Source: Tubulanus polymorphus (lineage: Eukaryota; Nemertea; Palaeonemertea; Tubulaniformes; Tubulanidae). Taken from it: 64,000 nucleotides of DNA. This document shows, piece after piece, positions 10,838 through 23,074 of the stretch. The notes below the pieces were generated by a model that saw only the letters and a program-made list of their open reading frames with translations, was not told the DNA's origin and did no database searches. The position numbers and the translations under genes were made by a program. The stretch is from contig NC_134032.1 in the NCBI RefSeq assembly GCF_964204645.1, forward strand, positions 16,368,775 to 16,432,774, read 5' to 3'. How positions within the stretch are numbered: position 1 is the stretch's first letter; the number at the start of each line of letters is the position of its first letter.

Positions 10838-13800
10838 TTATAATTCATCTTTCACTCGTTTATGAGCAGAATTCAACACATCCGCGACCGCTTTCAGTTT
10901 AGTGGAGTCCAGTTCAACGATCTCTTCGCGTGTCAGATATCCCTGTTTAGATGGATCGATTAGTTTAAACACGGCTTGACCTTTCATTGGTAAACGAGTC
11001 TGGAAATAGACACAGAGAAAACTGATGCTTTGAACAGAGAATTGACTTGGAGTTAAACTCATTAAAAAACTTGAAGTCAACACTTTCTAACAACTGTCGG
11101 AATGGATCCCGGGAACCAAGTCGTAGAGGGACAAGGAGCCAAGAAGGGTTAAGTGTTGACCGCTGGATTCATGGTCCACCATAGTCATACTGCTGTTTCA
11201 ATTGTCACTTCATTTGTCAGTTTTATCCACCGGTTAACTGTGGAACTGGCTGTAGAACTAGGTCCACAACTATGGTAATAAATCCAGAACTATGCAACTG
11301 GATGTAGAAATATTTGCAAAGAGTGGAAACTAGATCCATTGTGGAACTGGCTGTAGAACTAGGTCCAGAACTGTGTGGAACTAGATCAATCTTGATTTAG
11401 AACTGTGGAACTGGCCCTGAAACTGTGGAACTGGATGTAGAGTATATCTTACCGTAGCCATGACTGTTTTGTAAACAGCGTTGAATCTTTCGAAGTAAAG
11501 TTTATTATCTTTTCTCAAAAGCGATAATAAATGATGTCTTAAACTTTCCGCGTTCAAACGAATATTCGACAATTGCTTAAAATAGAATAAAGATATCATT
11601 TATAATAGGCTCGCGTTAATGTGCGGAATTTTCTCATATATTTGGCAGAAATTGTTCATTAATTTAAGCTTGGTTTTTATTAATATCTGCGCTAGAACCA
11701 GCTTTAAATACTGAGATATCGTGTTATTTATTATCATTATCATAGTTATTATTACATTATTACTGATTAGATATGATTATTATTGCTAAATATCCTTGGC
11801 TCTATCAAGCTAAGGATGTAAACAGCTTGATATCAATTGATAACATCTATGTGAAAAAAGAAAACATTAAGCCCTGCAAAATATTTGAATGACTACGATG
11901 AGAAAAGAATGGAACCGTTGATTGTTTCATGGATTATTATTTTGAACTGATTGCTGAGGATTTTATGAAATGGAATTAATGTTTAATATAGATTTTAAAT
12001 GAAAAAAGTTGCAATACTCGCATGCCACAGAAAGAACATCGATTTGTGTGAAATCTCGACCGTCTAGTGCTGCCCCTATACATATCGTTGACGGTGAATC
12101 CGTGAACTAACTGATTAATCGCATGCCACAGTGGGAATTTTACACTTTCAAGTAAGTTCACCGATTCACCGGTAATGTATTGCATAGGGGCAGCACCGGA
12201 CGGTAAAAATCTTAGATTCTCTATTGAGGTTCGGATATTTTCCATAAATAAATTCTGCTGCAGTTTTCCATGTATTTTCGATAAAATCCTAACCACAACA
12301 CACATCAAAAGTTCATAATAAAATAAATCACTAACCTTCGTTCCAGCGACGTTCGTCCAGAAGAACGAAGCCTCGCTCAGTGAAACTGACTGCTTTAATT
12401 CCTCAGCTTTACAATCGTCGAAACTGGTTTCATCTATAGGCGCCCAGTGTAACGCGTATGAGACACTGCGTCCGTACGATCGCACCTGATGCAGTACACC
12501 TACAGTCATTACAAACACGTGTGTTAGCAAACAGGGTGCAGATATGTGACATGAACCCTGGTCGCAAAGAGCAATCCTCCCTCCCCAGTTCCCCGATTGC
12601 GAGTTCAAAATGAGGTCTTAAAGTTAGAATTTAGTTCGTTTCCGATGAGTTAAACCCGAGCCAAATCTGAACTCAGAAATGTGGATTCTACATCAGCTGT
12701 ACAGGAGGGTTACAGAGAGGGGGGGAGAGAGAAAGATTTACCTGCTGGTATGAATACACAGTCGCCTTTTCTAATCGATGTGTAAACCCAGGGAACATCA
12801 GCGATATCGGCTTGTTTGAACATGTTCACCATTTCCAAATCGAGAGTCGAATATCCTGATCCAGATTTTGGACTCTATGAAAAAAAAACATTGAATAGTT
12901 TATAAGCCTGATTGGGTCGTGAGTAGGCCTATACAGACATTTTCCCCGACAACATTTCTGAATTTTTAGCTTGAGCTCTTCTAAAACTTCATGGGTTCGT
13001 TAAGGGCCAGAAACAACTGACTCTTTTTCCGAGGAGAGCAAACAACTTACTCTTTCTTTCATGTGGAATTTGTCTTTATAAATCGGGTCGATGAAAATGA
13101 TGTCTTTCCTGCCATCGATAATGCAGTGTAAATCATGGTCTGCGTGATAGTGAACTGTGGATGAGGTTCCACCGCTACTCATCCACAGTTCCGCTTCCAT
13201 CAGATGTTTCTTCATCGAACTGCACTGCAACATTTTTGGAAGCTGGAAATAAAATGCGGGGATGAAATAAAGCGTGACAGGGGGTAGGGTGTAGGCTGAA
13301 AGCAAGGCAGGCTCTGCCGAGCAGAGGTTCAGAGATGCATCAATTACCCGTAATTCGTTTATCATCGGCTGCGGAACTAAACTCGATAAATACCAATCTT
13401 CATATTTATATTCCTTGAGAAATTTACTCAATTTCATTTTCTGTACCCTGAAACCGGGCTGCCTTAACAAAACCATTTCCTTTTTCATCGTCACCTCGAT
13501 ATCCAGGCTTCCATAACTGCAAAACTCAGTAAATTAGTTTATTCGATTTAATAGTGGAGTTTGAGGGTGATCCATGCAGCTCCAAAGGATATCTAATACA
13601 AGGCTGTCGATATTAAACAGCTGCTTTCAAACACAGATTTACATTGTCTGAAACAAACGACAGGAATAGAATAATGAACTCTGCGCACACTCAGAGCTCT
13701 CTCTGTCCGAGCTGCTGCTGTTAATGTGTAACAGATGTTCGGGGACTGAGAGTCTCTCAGTAATCTGTATGTTTTATATATACATATTAAACACTGGTAA

Positions 13801-14927
13801 TTTGATTAACGGATCTAAAAATATCAAATTTATCAAACAGTTTTAACACGTGTGGATCATGGCTCCTAATTCCACCTGATGATGTCTGTCAGTCAACAGC
13901 CGAAACGTTGTGGTTTCAACATAGTACATTTTATCATATAAAATTCGGATGGGATTATCTGCTCCTAAGTTATTTGATTGACTATATCGAGTTGTGGATT
14001 GGCTATAGAACTAAAGCGAGTTTAGACTTAGTGGTCTTAAGTTTTGTTGGATTGATCATACGTCAACTTGGCCTAATTGCATCCGGTTCCTAATTTCCCG
14101 ATGAAAAATTAAATGAAACAAAGACTGTACTTCTCTTTCAGATATCGGTCAGTCCATAACTCTGTAAGATTAGTGACATCTTTCTTCTCTTTTAAAACGC
14201 CTCGAAACGAAGCGGCCAAATTGTGTTTGACGAATTTATGCCAGAAATCGCTAGGCGAATATTCCGTCGACGATTCGGATATTTTCCCATCTGGTTTTCT
14301 TTGATAGCCTAAAAATCAAAATTTCATAGATTAATTCTTCAACTTTGGTTAGAAAATAATCTCAACTGTTCAGGGATATTTTAAAGGGGTGAAGTGGACC
14401 TCTGTGTCATACTTGAAACCGTATCCGTCGAGCCCCGAAGGCAAGACGACGAGCATTTCTGATGATATTTCTGAATTCTTGAAATTGCTTGATTTTTCAT
14501 ATATAGCCTTAATTTATGGAAATCGAGGCTTAAGACTGAGACCTGGACCTTAAGCTATACATTAAAATGTTAAGATTGGTTATAAGAAGCTGTTGTAATC
14601 AGCAGAGACTGATAGAGCGGGTGTTGTTAGTGAATAGAGTCACCACACCTGACTGATCACCAGTCACTGACCAGAAAAACTTACAAACTCAGCGAGTAAC
14701 TACCGGTCTATGGTCTAGTGGTTAGCATGCTCGGCTTGAATGCTAGAGGTAGCAGGTTCGAGTCATGCTATGGTTAGTATTAAAATTGTAGGTCACCTAG
14801 GGTTAGGGTTATGGCGAATCTAGGGTTAGGGTTATTGTAAATCAAGGATTGGGGCTGATTCTAATTTTTGGGCCTTCGCAACGTTGTTATAGTTTCTTTA
14901 TACACAATTTGTTTTGTGATATTTTTC

Positions 14928-14958
<31 letters not shown>

Positions 14959-15244
14959 TACAGAATAAATAACATAATACAAGTAAAAATAGTTTATTTG
15001 ACGCACGAGTTTCCGCTACTAATGTGTAGAAGCTTCATCAGGTGATTGAGTGAATATATATATATATATTACCTAAAGGTCTGAGATGACCAAGTGGAAT
15101 ATTTGACGAATGACGCTTGACAAGATTCGGCGGAAATTCCATTTCAAGATTATCATCTTTCTGAAATCCGACTTTAGCGTGAGACACGTGAAGGATGCAG
15201 CAGATTGTGATAATAATCCTGGTGATATCAAACTGCATCATCAT
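10838..15244 (-). CDS. Secretory-pathway JmjC/cupin-8 oxygenase-like protein with EF-hand and KDEL tail
   Basis: Eight exons (minus): 15073-15244, 14131-14308, 13348-13516, 13051-13242, 12742-12874, 12336-12499, 11453-11575, 10838-10999. All have GT-AG junctions and compatible phases, giving about 430 residues. The start shows a hydrophobic signal peptide (ITRIIITICCILHVSHA). SPSDFWHKFV and SGGTSSTVHYHADHDLHCII are typical of the JmjC/cupin-8 fold, which uses Fe(II) and 2-oxoglutarate to hydroxylate proteins; the second metal His is in FIPAGVLHQV. Where relatives usually read H-Y-D the sequence reads H-Y-H-A-D, so metal binding needs checking. The last exon encodes an EF-hand loop (DPSKQGYLTREE) and ends ...RVKDEL-stop, an ER-retrieval signal. 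The inferred role is a Ca-binding ER-lumen hydroxylase of unknown substrate. I know of no well-studied human equivalent with this layout. Confidence 0.85.
12059..12204. mobile_element. MITE (family F) inside a JmjC-gene intron
   Basis: Inverted ends of about 40 bp: the left end reads CCGTCTAGTGCTGCCCCTAT and the right end is its near-complement ending ATAGGGGCAGCAC. It lies in the intron between exons 6 and 7. Read without splicing it extends exon 6 into a false 210-codon ORF. Half copies are near 38670-38760 and 39230-39315. Confidence 0.75.
14637..14850 (+). mobile_element. tRNA-derived SINE with telomere-like tail (copy 3)
   Basis: Box A TGGTCTAGTGGTTAG at 14711-14725 and box B GGTTCGAGTC at 14755-14764. 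The shared head (ACCAGAAAAACTTACAAACTC) precedes box A. The tail holds two blocks of TAGGGTTAGGGTTA separated by about 30 bp. It lies in intron 1 of the JmjC gene, opposite in strand. Confidence 0.75.
14931..14959. repeat. TA microsatellite
   Basis: About 14 TA dinucleotides in intron 1 of the JmjC gene; a shorter TA run lies at 15055-15070 next to the exon 1 donor. Confidence 0.95.
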
Positions 15245-15464
15245 TAATCGCGAGTTTATTATAAATCCAAACTGTCTGTATCCCTGTGTGATTACTGAGT
15301 AGTTTAGTTAGCACGTCACGTATAACTGAGTGAATGACTCTGGCCACGTCGCGTTTCGCACCAGCTGCTGCTGCTGCTGCTGTCAGTCAGATGCATTGAT
15401 TTTCAACTGAATCATATATCTGGCACCATATGTCGAATTATACCGTCACATGACATATCATATC

Positions 15465-16870
15465 CACTCGGTCTACTCCATACACTGAGTACCCTCCCGT
15501 CTCTACTACTCCATACACTGAGTACCCCTCCCGTCTCTACTACTCCATCCACTGAGTACCCCTCCCGTCTCTACTACTCCATCCACTGAGTACCCCTCCC
15601 GTCTCTACTACTCCATCTCCACTGAGTACCCCTCCCGTCTCTACTACTCCATCCACTGAGTACCCCTCCCGTCTCTACTACTCCATCCACTGAGTACCCC
15701 TCCCGTCTCTACTACTCCATCCACTGAGTACCCCTCCCGTCTCTACTACTCCATCCACTGAGTACCCCTCCCGTCTCTACTACTCCATCCACTGAGTACC
15801 CCTCCCGTCTCTACTACTCCATACACTGAGTACCCCTCCCGTCTCTACTACTCCATCCACTGAGTACCCTCCCGTCTCTACTACTCCATCCACTGAGTAC
15901 CCCTCCCGTCTCTACTACTCCATCCACTGAGTACCCCTCCCGTCTCTACTACTCCATCCACTGAGTACCCCTCCCGTCTCTACTACTCCATCCACTGAGT
16001 ACCCCTCCCGTCTCTACTACTCCATCCACTGAGTACCCCTCCCGTCTCTACTACTCCATCCACTGAGTACCCCTCCCGTCTCTACTACTCCATCCGCTGA
16101 GTACCCCTCCCGTCTCTACTACTCCATCCGCTGAGTACCCCTCCCGTCTCTACTACTCCATCCGCTGAGTACCCCTCCCGTCTCTACTACTCCATCCGCT
16201 GAGTACCCCTCCCGTCTCTACTACTCCATCCGCTGAGTACCCCTCCCGTCTCTACTACTCCATCCGCTGAGTACCCCTCCCGTCTCTACTACTCCATCCG
16301 CTGAGTACCCCTCCCGTCTCTACTACTCCATCCGCTGAGTACCCCTCCCGTCTCTACTACTCCATCCGCTGAGTACCCCTCCCGTCTCTACTACTCCATC
16401 CGCTGAGTACCCCTCCCGTCTCTACTACTCCATCCGCTGAGTACCCCTCCCGTCTCTACTACTCCATCCGCTGAGTACCCCTCCCGTCTCTACTACTCCA
16501 TCCGCTGAGTACCCCTCCCGTCTCTACTACTCCATCCGCTGAGTACCCCTCCCGTCTCTACTACTCCATCCGCTGAGTACCCCTCCCGTCTCTACTACTC
16601 CATCCGCTGAGTACCCCTCCCGTCTCTACTACTCCATCCACTGAGTACCCCTCCCGTCTCTACTACTCCATCCACTGAGTACCCCTCCCGTCTCTACTAC
16701 TCCATCCACTGAGTACCCCTCCCGTCTCTACTACTCCATCCACTGAGTACCCCTCCCGTCTCTAATACTCCATCCACTGAGTACCCCTCCCGTCTCTACT
16801 ACTCCATCCACTGAGTACCCCTCCCGTCTCTACTACTCCATCCACTGAGTACCCCTCCCGTCTCTACTAC
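15465..16870. repeat. 34-bp minisatellite with a homogenised central block
   Basis: About 41 copies of a 34-bp unit containing GAGTACCCCTCCCGTCTCTA. The outer copies read CCATCCACTGAG. A continuous central block (about 16090-16630, roughly 16 copies) reads CCATCCGCTGAG, so a single variant has spread locally. It lies between the 5' end of the JmjC gene and the 3' end of the first transporter. No long ORF spans it because frames shift with each 34-bp unit. Confidence 0.97.
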
Positions 16871-17255
16871 GTCCGTGACGTTTATTTCGTCAAGTATCAA
16901 ACAATTAATACGGAAAAAAAAGTGAAGACAATTAAATCGATGAAGGTAAAAATGATTTTATTCCCAACTTCCGTCACTAGTGCATTGTATATTCATAGTG
17001 AAACTCTGTGTAAATGTTGAACGGTTATGGGTGATACCAACAAGTGAAAGATTCCGCTAGATGGCGGATGTGTGGTCGACTACTGCGTCACCAGACCTAC
17101 AGTTATAAATATCTCTTACTGCAGCAGAATTAAACGAGTAAAAGAAATGTGTTACACCTTAAGATGGCCGAATGTCCTGTCAACGTTAAAATAACACAAA
17201 TAAATTATATCTCATGTATCTGACCAGATATCAGATTTGTGGACTCTTTACTTAT

Positions 17256-18638
17256 TCAAATATCTCTAACGGCAAGTGATGTAAAAGAGTAAATGAAATT
17301 TAAAATACCGACACCAATAAAAATAGCTGAGTATCCAACAACTGGTTTCACAGCGCCCACTATTAACAATAGTATTATTGCTACAATACGCGATAGTGTG
17401 CAATCTATCGCAAATATAGTTTCGTAATTACTGTGAAATTTCTGATCAGCAACATCAGAAAGCCAGGAATAACTAAAACTAGTAATAAGTCCAAACGCTA
17501 ATGTACAGATGGTACAGCTACCTAATGCCTGCCAGATATTTGTAATAAACGGATACGCGACAAATGAAATTGTTGTCAACAGACAATAAACTATGAAATG
17601 AATCCAGCGATAATTTCTAGTTTTTGCTACGATGAATCCAAACAAAAGTGTACTAATAAGATAAGTAATTGTTGATATCAATATGAGTGTACCTATCTGC
17701 CAATGTTCTACATCAGATGAGATCTGTTCAATCAATAATGGCATATACAGATAATGAAAATTTGTACTGAAAGTATAAAGACATTTGAGTCCGAATATTA
17801 CCAATGTTTGAGCATCAGTTAACATTGATTTTATCACTTCAAGTTGAATAGGTTTTTCCTCATTTATTTCTACTTTGTTATTTTCTATTTTGACAAAAGC
17901 TCGAATTATTGTAGCCATCAGGAGTAGGCCGAAAATAATCCAAAATGAACCGGCACAACTGACATGTTTGATTTCATATAAACGCCCAGTGTACCCAACT
18001 TCAGGACCAGCGAGGTAACAACTATTCAAGATAGCTAATGCTAGAACGCGTCGGTCTTTGTCACTGAAAACAATTGAAACCGCAGTAGATCCGGCGTTTA
18101 ATGTAAACGATATTGATATCCCAATGAAAAAATTAATAATCGCCAATATCCACCATAAAACTGTACCAAACACAGAGAGTAAAGTAGCCACGAGTCCCAG
18201 TATCAGCCCGAACCAGAATGGTGACACGTGACCATATTTAAACGTCAGTCTTCCACAGAGAATACTTCCAATCATCAGACCAGCATCGAATATAGCTTTA
18301 GTGCTGGCCACATTTACTGCAATATTATCATCAGCCAACAATGAATTATTGCGGAATCCACCTTGAAGTTCACTAACCACAGCTAGTATCGTTCCAGTTT
18401 CAATATTCAGAATTATTCCTACAAGACTAACGATAAACACGATATAAATAGGGTTCGCTTGACAGCGGATGTGACACGCGAGTCCATCTAATGCCTTCTC
18501 CTTATTTGGTATTAATGTAGACTTGTTACCGGTACCATTAGACTGGTTAACGGTACCTATAGCTCCATACTCGGTATTATCAACTGTTTCGTCTTTTTCA
18601 ACGAGACTTTCACAGATATCGTCCTGAACGTCGGTCAT
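17256..18638 (-). CDS. SLC18-like 12-TM transporter, cluster gene 1
   Basis: Intronless, 460 codons. A hydrophilic N-terminal tail of about 60 residues (SLVEKDETVDNTEYGAIG, then NQSNGTGNKS) is followed by about 12 hydrophobic segments. Segment order and local motifs match the vesicular amine/polyamine transporter family of the major facilitator superfamily: GRLTFKYGHVSPFWFGL (loop 2-3), LNAGSTAVSIVFSDKDRR, GPEVGYTGRLYEIKHVSCAG, HWQIGTLILISTITYLIS and a final VRDI. Such proteins exchange protons for amines at vesicle membranes. The amine-binding Asp of TM1 in VMATs is not present here (IILNIETG). The substrate is unknown. The 3' flank (17045-17095) is shared, inverted, with gene 4, and the 5' flank is shared with gene 2. 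Confidence 0.85.
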   Translation of the reverse strand: MTDVQDDICESLVEKDETVDNTEYGAIGTVNQSNGTGNKSTLIPNKEKALDGLACHIRCQANPIYIVFIVSLVGIILNIETGTILAVVSELQGGFRNNSLLADDNIAVNVASTKAIFDAGLMIGSILCGRLTFKYGHVSPFWFGLILGLVATLLSVFGTVLWWILAIINFFIGISISFTLNAGSTAVSIVFSDKDRRVLALAILNSCYLAGPEVGYTGRLYEIKHVSCAGSFWIIFGLLLMATIIRAFVKIENNKVEINEEKPIQLEVIKSMLTDAQTLVIFGLKCLYTFSTNFHYLYMPLLIEQISSDVEHWQIGTLILISTITYLISTLLFGFIVAKTRNYRWIHFIVYCLLTTISFVAYPFITNIWQALGSCTICTLAFGLITSFSYSWLSDVADQKFHSNYETIFAIDCTLSRIVAIILLLIVGAVKPVVGYSAIFIGVGILNFIYSFTSLAVRDI

Positions 18639-20159
18639 GATTCTACCGATGACTCCCTATACCCCTTCGATAAAGTATTATGACATATATATGTAAAATA
18701 GTGTAGGTAATCCTTTGCTGAAATGTATATCAGATCAGTTTTTAATGTTAATTCACTGAATGCAGATAATGCTTAGTTTAATATGAAATCCTCAAATTAG
18801 AATTCCGCGATCCACGATATCAAGTAACATGTATGAAATTGACTTGTTACGCTTAACGCTGATATTTCTTCATGATGCTACCGACGGTTTTCATCCGGGT
18901 ACCTTCTCCGATGAAATGAGGTCACAATTCATGTGACAATATCTGAATCATCTATAACTATACGCGATGTCCGAGTAAGACTCGACACTGATTTACAAAT
19001 TCACATTCTTTATGTCGTATTAATCCAATTGAAGATGTTCACTCATTGGAGGTAGTCAGACTCACCTCTCCTTCTAGATTATGATAAACATTGATTAACT
19101 TGTAAAGCTATACTACGAGTCACTGACTGAAGAAATCTCACACTCGAGTTGTGACGTCAAGTATCAAACAATTCGTTCATATCGTACGTGTATGATATTA
19201 GAGAATTAGGGCATCTTTATTTTCGAGTAAAACAAGTTCTGTTCTTAGGTTGAAACCGGTTTTCTTTTGATTTATTCCATTTGATTCACAGGTTATTGGG
19301 GCAACCATCGTCAGGCTTACGAAGCAGTGACAACGAGTCCTGATTTGTGGTTGTTCAAGTCAATCTATTCCGCTTAGAACTGTTTAAAAAACCAATGAAT
19401 ACGGAGCATTTGAATTACGATAATATTCACCGAACACTCTTAATCCGTGTTGTAATGAGAATACGATAAAATCCACGACACAAAAGAAATAAAAATAAGT
19501 CCGTAATGATAGAATGAAATAAAAACAGATCTAAATATTTCCTTGAGCTAGCCGTAATTTATTCGACGTTTCGACTATATCCAAATAGTCATCTTCAGCT
19601 GCATACATGTGCAAATGATCTTAACGAAACAGCGAAGTTCTGAAAAAAGTACATTAAGATGAAAGCTTATTCTCTCACACTGGAGTTTTGCATTTTGATC
19701 TTATCATTTTTCTATTGGCATTTATCTGTATGTTATTAACATCTAGGAAATCAAGAGCCCCTAAAAATCTATCTGTGATCCTAACCCTAACACATATAAG
19801 ACCAATTGAGGACTCTTAAGTCACGACTCTGCAACTTGACCCATAAGATATATCAAATAGAAATTAGATACACTTTAAGTGGCTTTGGAAATTTTAATGT
19901 AAATGTATTTGTAGATTTTGCTTATTAACATGCCTTCATCATAACAGAATTTGTAGAGAAGCTTCACCAGGAATAAATGAGTTTATTTAACCCGATAGAT
20001 TCTACTATACTCCGGTAGCGAAATCTGGTATTTCATATAAAACACTAAGTAAACAGAACACTCATTATCAGTTTGTTTTACTCTGTCAACACCAGGTTAA
20101 AACGCCCCCTACACAATTCATCAGGCATAACACATTACCAGAGATCTTTGGGCTCAAAC
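18639..20159. other. Duplicated 5' flank of transporter 1 plus mobile-element debris
   Basis: The sequence just upstream of gene 1 (18639-19140) and 19290-19480 recurs upstream of gene 2 (21543-21960 and 21960-22150) at about 90% identity by eye, for example GGGGCAACCATCGTC and ACGAGTCCTGATTTGTGGTT. Between them 19490-20030 is unique. It includes GACGTTTCGACTATATCC followed by AGTCATCTTCAGC, a motif common at the ends of invertebrate retroelements, and a relic of MITE family B near 19800-19850. No gene is seen. Confidence 0.55.
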
Positions 20160-21542
20160 TCAAATATCTCTAACAGCAAGTGATGTAAAAGAGTAAATGA
20201 AATTTAAAATACCGACACCAATAAAAATAGCTGAGTATCCAACAACTGGTTTCACAGCGCCCACTATTAACAATAGTATTATTGCTACAATACGAGATAA
20301 TGCAGAATCTATCGCAAATATAGTTTCGTAATTACTGTGAAATTTCTGATCAGCAACATCAGGAAGCCAGGAATAACTAAAACTAGTGACAAGACCAAAC
20401 GCTAATGAACAGATTATACAGCTACCTAATGCCTGCCAGATATTTGTAATAAACGGATACGCGACAAATGAAATTGTTGTCAACAGACAATAAACTATGA
20501 AATGAATCCAGCGATAATTTCTAGTTTTTGCTACGATGAATCCAAACAAAAGTGTACTAATAAGATAAGTAATTGTTGATATCAATATGAGTGTACCTAT
20601 CTGCCAATGTTCTACATCAGATGAGATCTGTTCAATCAATAATGGCATATACAGATAATGAATATTTGTACTGAAAGTATAAAGACATTTGAGTCCGAAT
20701 ATTACCAATGTTTGAGCATCAGTTAACATTGATTTTATCACTTCAAGTTGAATAGGTTTCTCCTCACACAATTCTACTTTGTTATTTTCTATTTTGACAA
20801 AAGCTCGAATTACTGTAGTTATCAGTAGAAGTCCAAAAATAATCCAAAATGAACCGGCACAACTGACATGTTTGATTTCATATAAACGGCTTATGTAACC
20901 AACTTCAGGACCAGCTTGGTTACAACTATTCAAGATAGCTAATGCTAGAACGCGTTGGTCTTTATCACTGAATACAATTGAAACCGCAGTAGATCCGGCG
21001 TTTAGAATAAATGATACAGAAATCCCGATCGGTAAACTCAGAACAGCCAATATCCACCATAAAACGGTACCAAACACAGAGAGTAAAGTAGTCACGAGTC
21101 CCAGTATCAGCCCGAACCAGAATGGTGACACGTGACCATATTTAAACGCCAGTCGTCCACAGAGAATACTTCCAATCATTACCCCACAATCATAAGCAGC
21201 TTTAGTGCTGGCCACATTTACTGCAATATTATCATCAGCCAAAAATGAATTATTGCGGAATCCACCTTGAAGTTCACTAACCACAGTAAGTGACGCTCCT
21301 GCTGTCATATTTGCAGTTACAGCTGCGATACTTACAATTATAACAATAAGTATAGGGTTCGCTTGACAGCGGATGTGACAAGAAAATCCTGCTGATGCCT
21401 TCTCCTTATTTGGTAGTGATATAGACTGGTTGCCGGTACCATTTGACTGGTTAACGGTACCTATAGCTCCATACTCGGTATTATCAACTGTTTCGTCTTT
21501 TTCAACGAGACTTTCACAGATATCGTCCTGAACGTCGGTCAT
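20160..21542 (-). CDS. SLC18-like 12-TM transporter, cluster gene 2
   Basis: Intronless, 460 codons. It is collinear with gene 1 and nearly identical to it in the N-terminal tail and from the middle loop to the end. It differs in TM1 (AAVTANMTAGASLTVVSE), TM2 (KAAYDCGVMIG) and TM4 (LPIGISVSFILNAG). Asn-X-Ser/Thr sites occur in the first extracytoplasmic loop (FRNNSF). The 3' flank (20085-20159) matches that of gene 3 in inverted orientation, and the 5' end faces gene 3. An intact frame and mostly conservative changes argue for a functional gene rather than a pseudogene. Confidence 0.85.
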   Translation of the reverse strand: MTDVQDDICESLVEKDETVDNTEYGAIGTVNQSNGTGNQSISLPNKEKASAGFSCHIRCQANPILIVIIVSIAAVTANMTAGASLTVVSELQGGFRNNSFLADDNIAVNVASTKAAYDCGVMIGSILCGRLAFKYGHVSPFWFGLILGLVTTLLSVFGTVLWWILAVLSLPIGISVSFILNAGSTAVSIVFSDKDQRVLALAILNSCNQAGPEVGYISRLYEIKHVSCAGSFWIIFGLLLITTVIRAFVKIENNKVELCEEKPIQLEVIKSMLTDAQTLVIFGLKCLYTFSTNIHYLYMPLLIEQISSDVEHWQIGTLILISTITYLISTLLFGFIVAKTRNYRWIHFIVYCLLTTISFVAYPFITNIWQALGSCIICSLAFGLVTSFSYSWLPDVADQKFHSNYETIFAIDSALSRIVAIILLLIVGAVKPVVGYSAIFIGVGILNFIYSFTSLAVRDI

Positions 21543-23074
21543 GATTCTACCGATGACTCCCTATACCCCTTCGATAAAGTATTATGACATATATATGTAA
21601 AATAGTGTAGGTAGGCCTAATCCTTCGGTAATATGTATATCAAATCAGTTTTTAATGTTAATTCACTGAATGCAGATAATGCTTAGTTTCATATGAAATC
21701 ATCAAATTAGAATTCCGCTTCATGATGCTACCCGACTGCTTTCATCCGGGCACTTTCTCTGATGAAATCTGAATCATCTATAACTATACGTGATGTCCGA
21801 GTCAGACTCGACACTGATTTACAAATTCACATTCTTTATGTCGTATTAATCCAATTGAAGATGTTCACTCACTGGAGGTAGTCAGACTCACCTCTCCATC
21901 TAGAATATGATAAACATTGATTAACTTGTAACGCTGTACTACGAGTCACTCACTGAAGAAATTTGGGGCAACCATCGTCGGGCTTGCGAAGCAGTGACAA
22001 CGAGTCCTGATTTGTGGTTGTTCAAGTCCATCTATTCCGCTTAGAACTGTTTAAAGAACCAATGAATACGGAGCATTTGAAGTACGATAATATTCACCGA
22101 ACACTCTAAATCCGTGTTGTAATGAGAATACAATAAAATCCACGACACAAAAGAAAGAGTAAAAGAGAAAGAGTAGCGAAATCTTGTATTTCATATAAAA
22201 CACAAAGTCGTGTTTTAGTTCTATATTTTGGTCTCTCGCTGAATAAAACGAACTCTCGATTTTATCGGTGACGGATCTTCACCGAATGAGGTCATGTCAT
22301 TGAGAACGTTCAGTATTCAGGTCGCAAAAATTTGAAACTGGTATTTTTTATCGTAACTTGTCAGACATATACGTAACAGTTGAGCTTTTCAAACTTAGAA
22401 ATTGGTTTTGTGTACGATTCCTGTTTTAGGTTATGGGGCTATTGTCTTAAAACTCTTTGTTTGTCGTTGACAAATGTGGCGTGACGATGGTATTCCGGTT
22501 TGGGCGTGGTCAGCTAGCAGCTGCTCCATAGCCTCAATTTCCACTAGATGGCGAACTAGTCAAACTGGATCAGCACGCTCAAGCCGTTTACATCATAGGC
22601 TCCATGTTTAAATGCACTAACTACTCAAGCGCTAGTAATGTTTGCTTTAGGCAAAACTAAGACGAAACCTTGACATATGAGTTACTTTTACCGTAACAGA
22701 ACATTTGGGAACAGTTAAGCAATGAGGATAAAACGGGACGAATCAATAAGACAGCGAGACGAGCCAGAGAAGAATATCGACCTGAAAATAAACACATTTT
22801 CTGGGGGAAATTTATTACATTCATCCTATAGCAACAAAGGAACTGATAATAAATCAGACCCTTGTGGCTGTGCATAGATTTCAAAAAATATTTTCAACAT
22901 ATGTTGGCATCGACAGTAATTCTATGTTAATTATTCATATACGCACTTCCAATGGGTTATCATCATTGTGCTGATTTAATTAACTTCATTTATTTTCAAC
23001 CACGTGTTGCACCGAATATCCTCATAAGATTTCACGTATTTTATGTTTTTCGGATGGCATATAGCGGTTGGACG
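21543..23074. other. Head-to-head intergenic region of transporters 2 and 3
   Basis: The left part (21543-22150) is the duplicated 5' flank also found upstream of gene 1. The right part is unique AT-rich DNA with a CTCF-like CCACTAGATGGCGA at 22541-22554. The region presumably holds both promoters; no clear TATA box was recognised. An in-frame upstream extension of gene 3 to 22952 exists but lacks the family's usual start. Confidence 0.45.

Noticed and set aside
11976-12608. 210-codon minus ORF in the JmjC region as a single exon
   Set aside because: Only 12336-12499 is conserved; the flanks are intron, including a MITE at 12059-12204.
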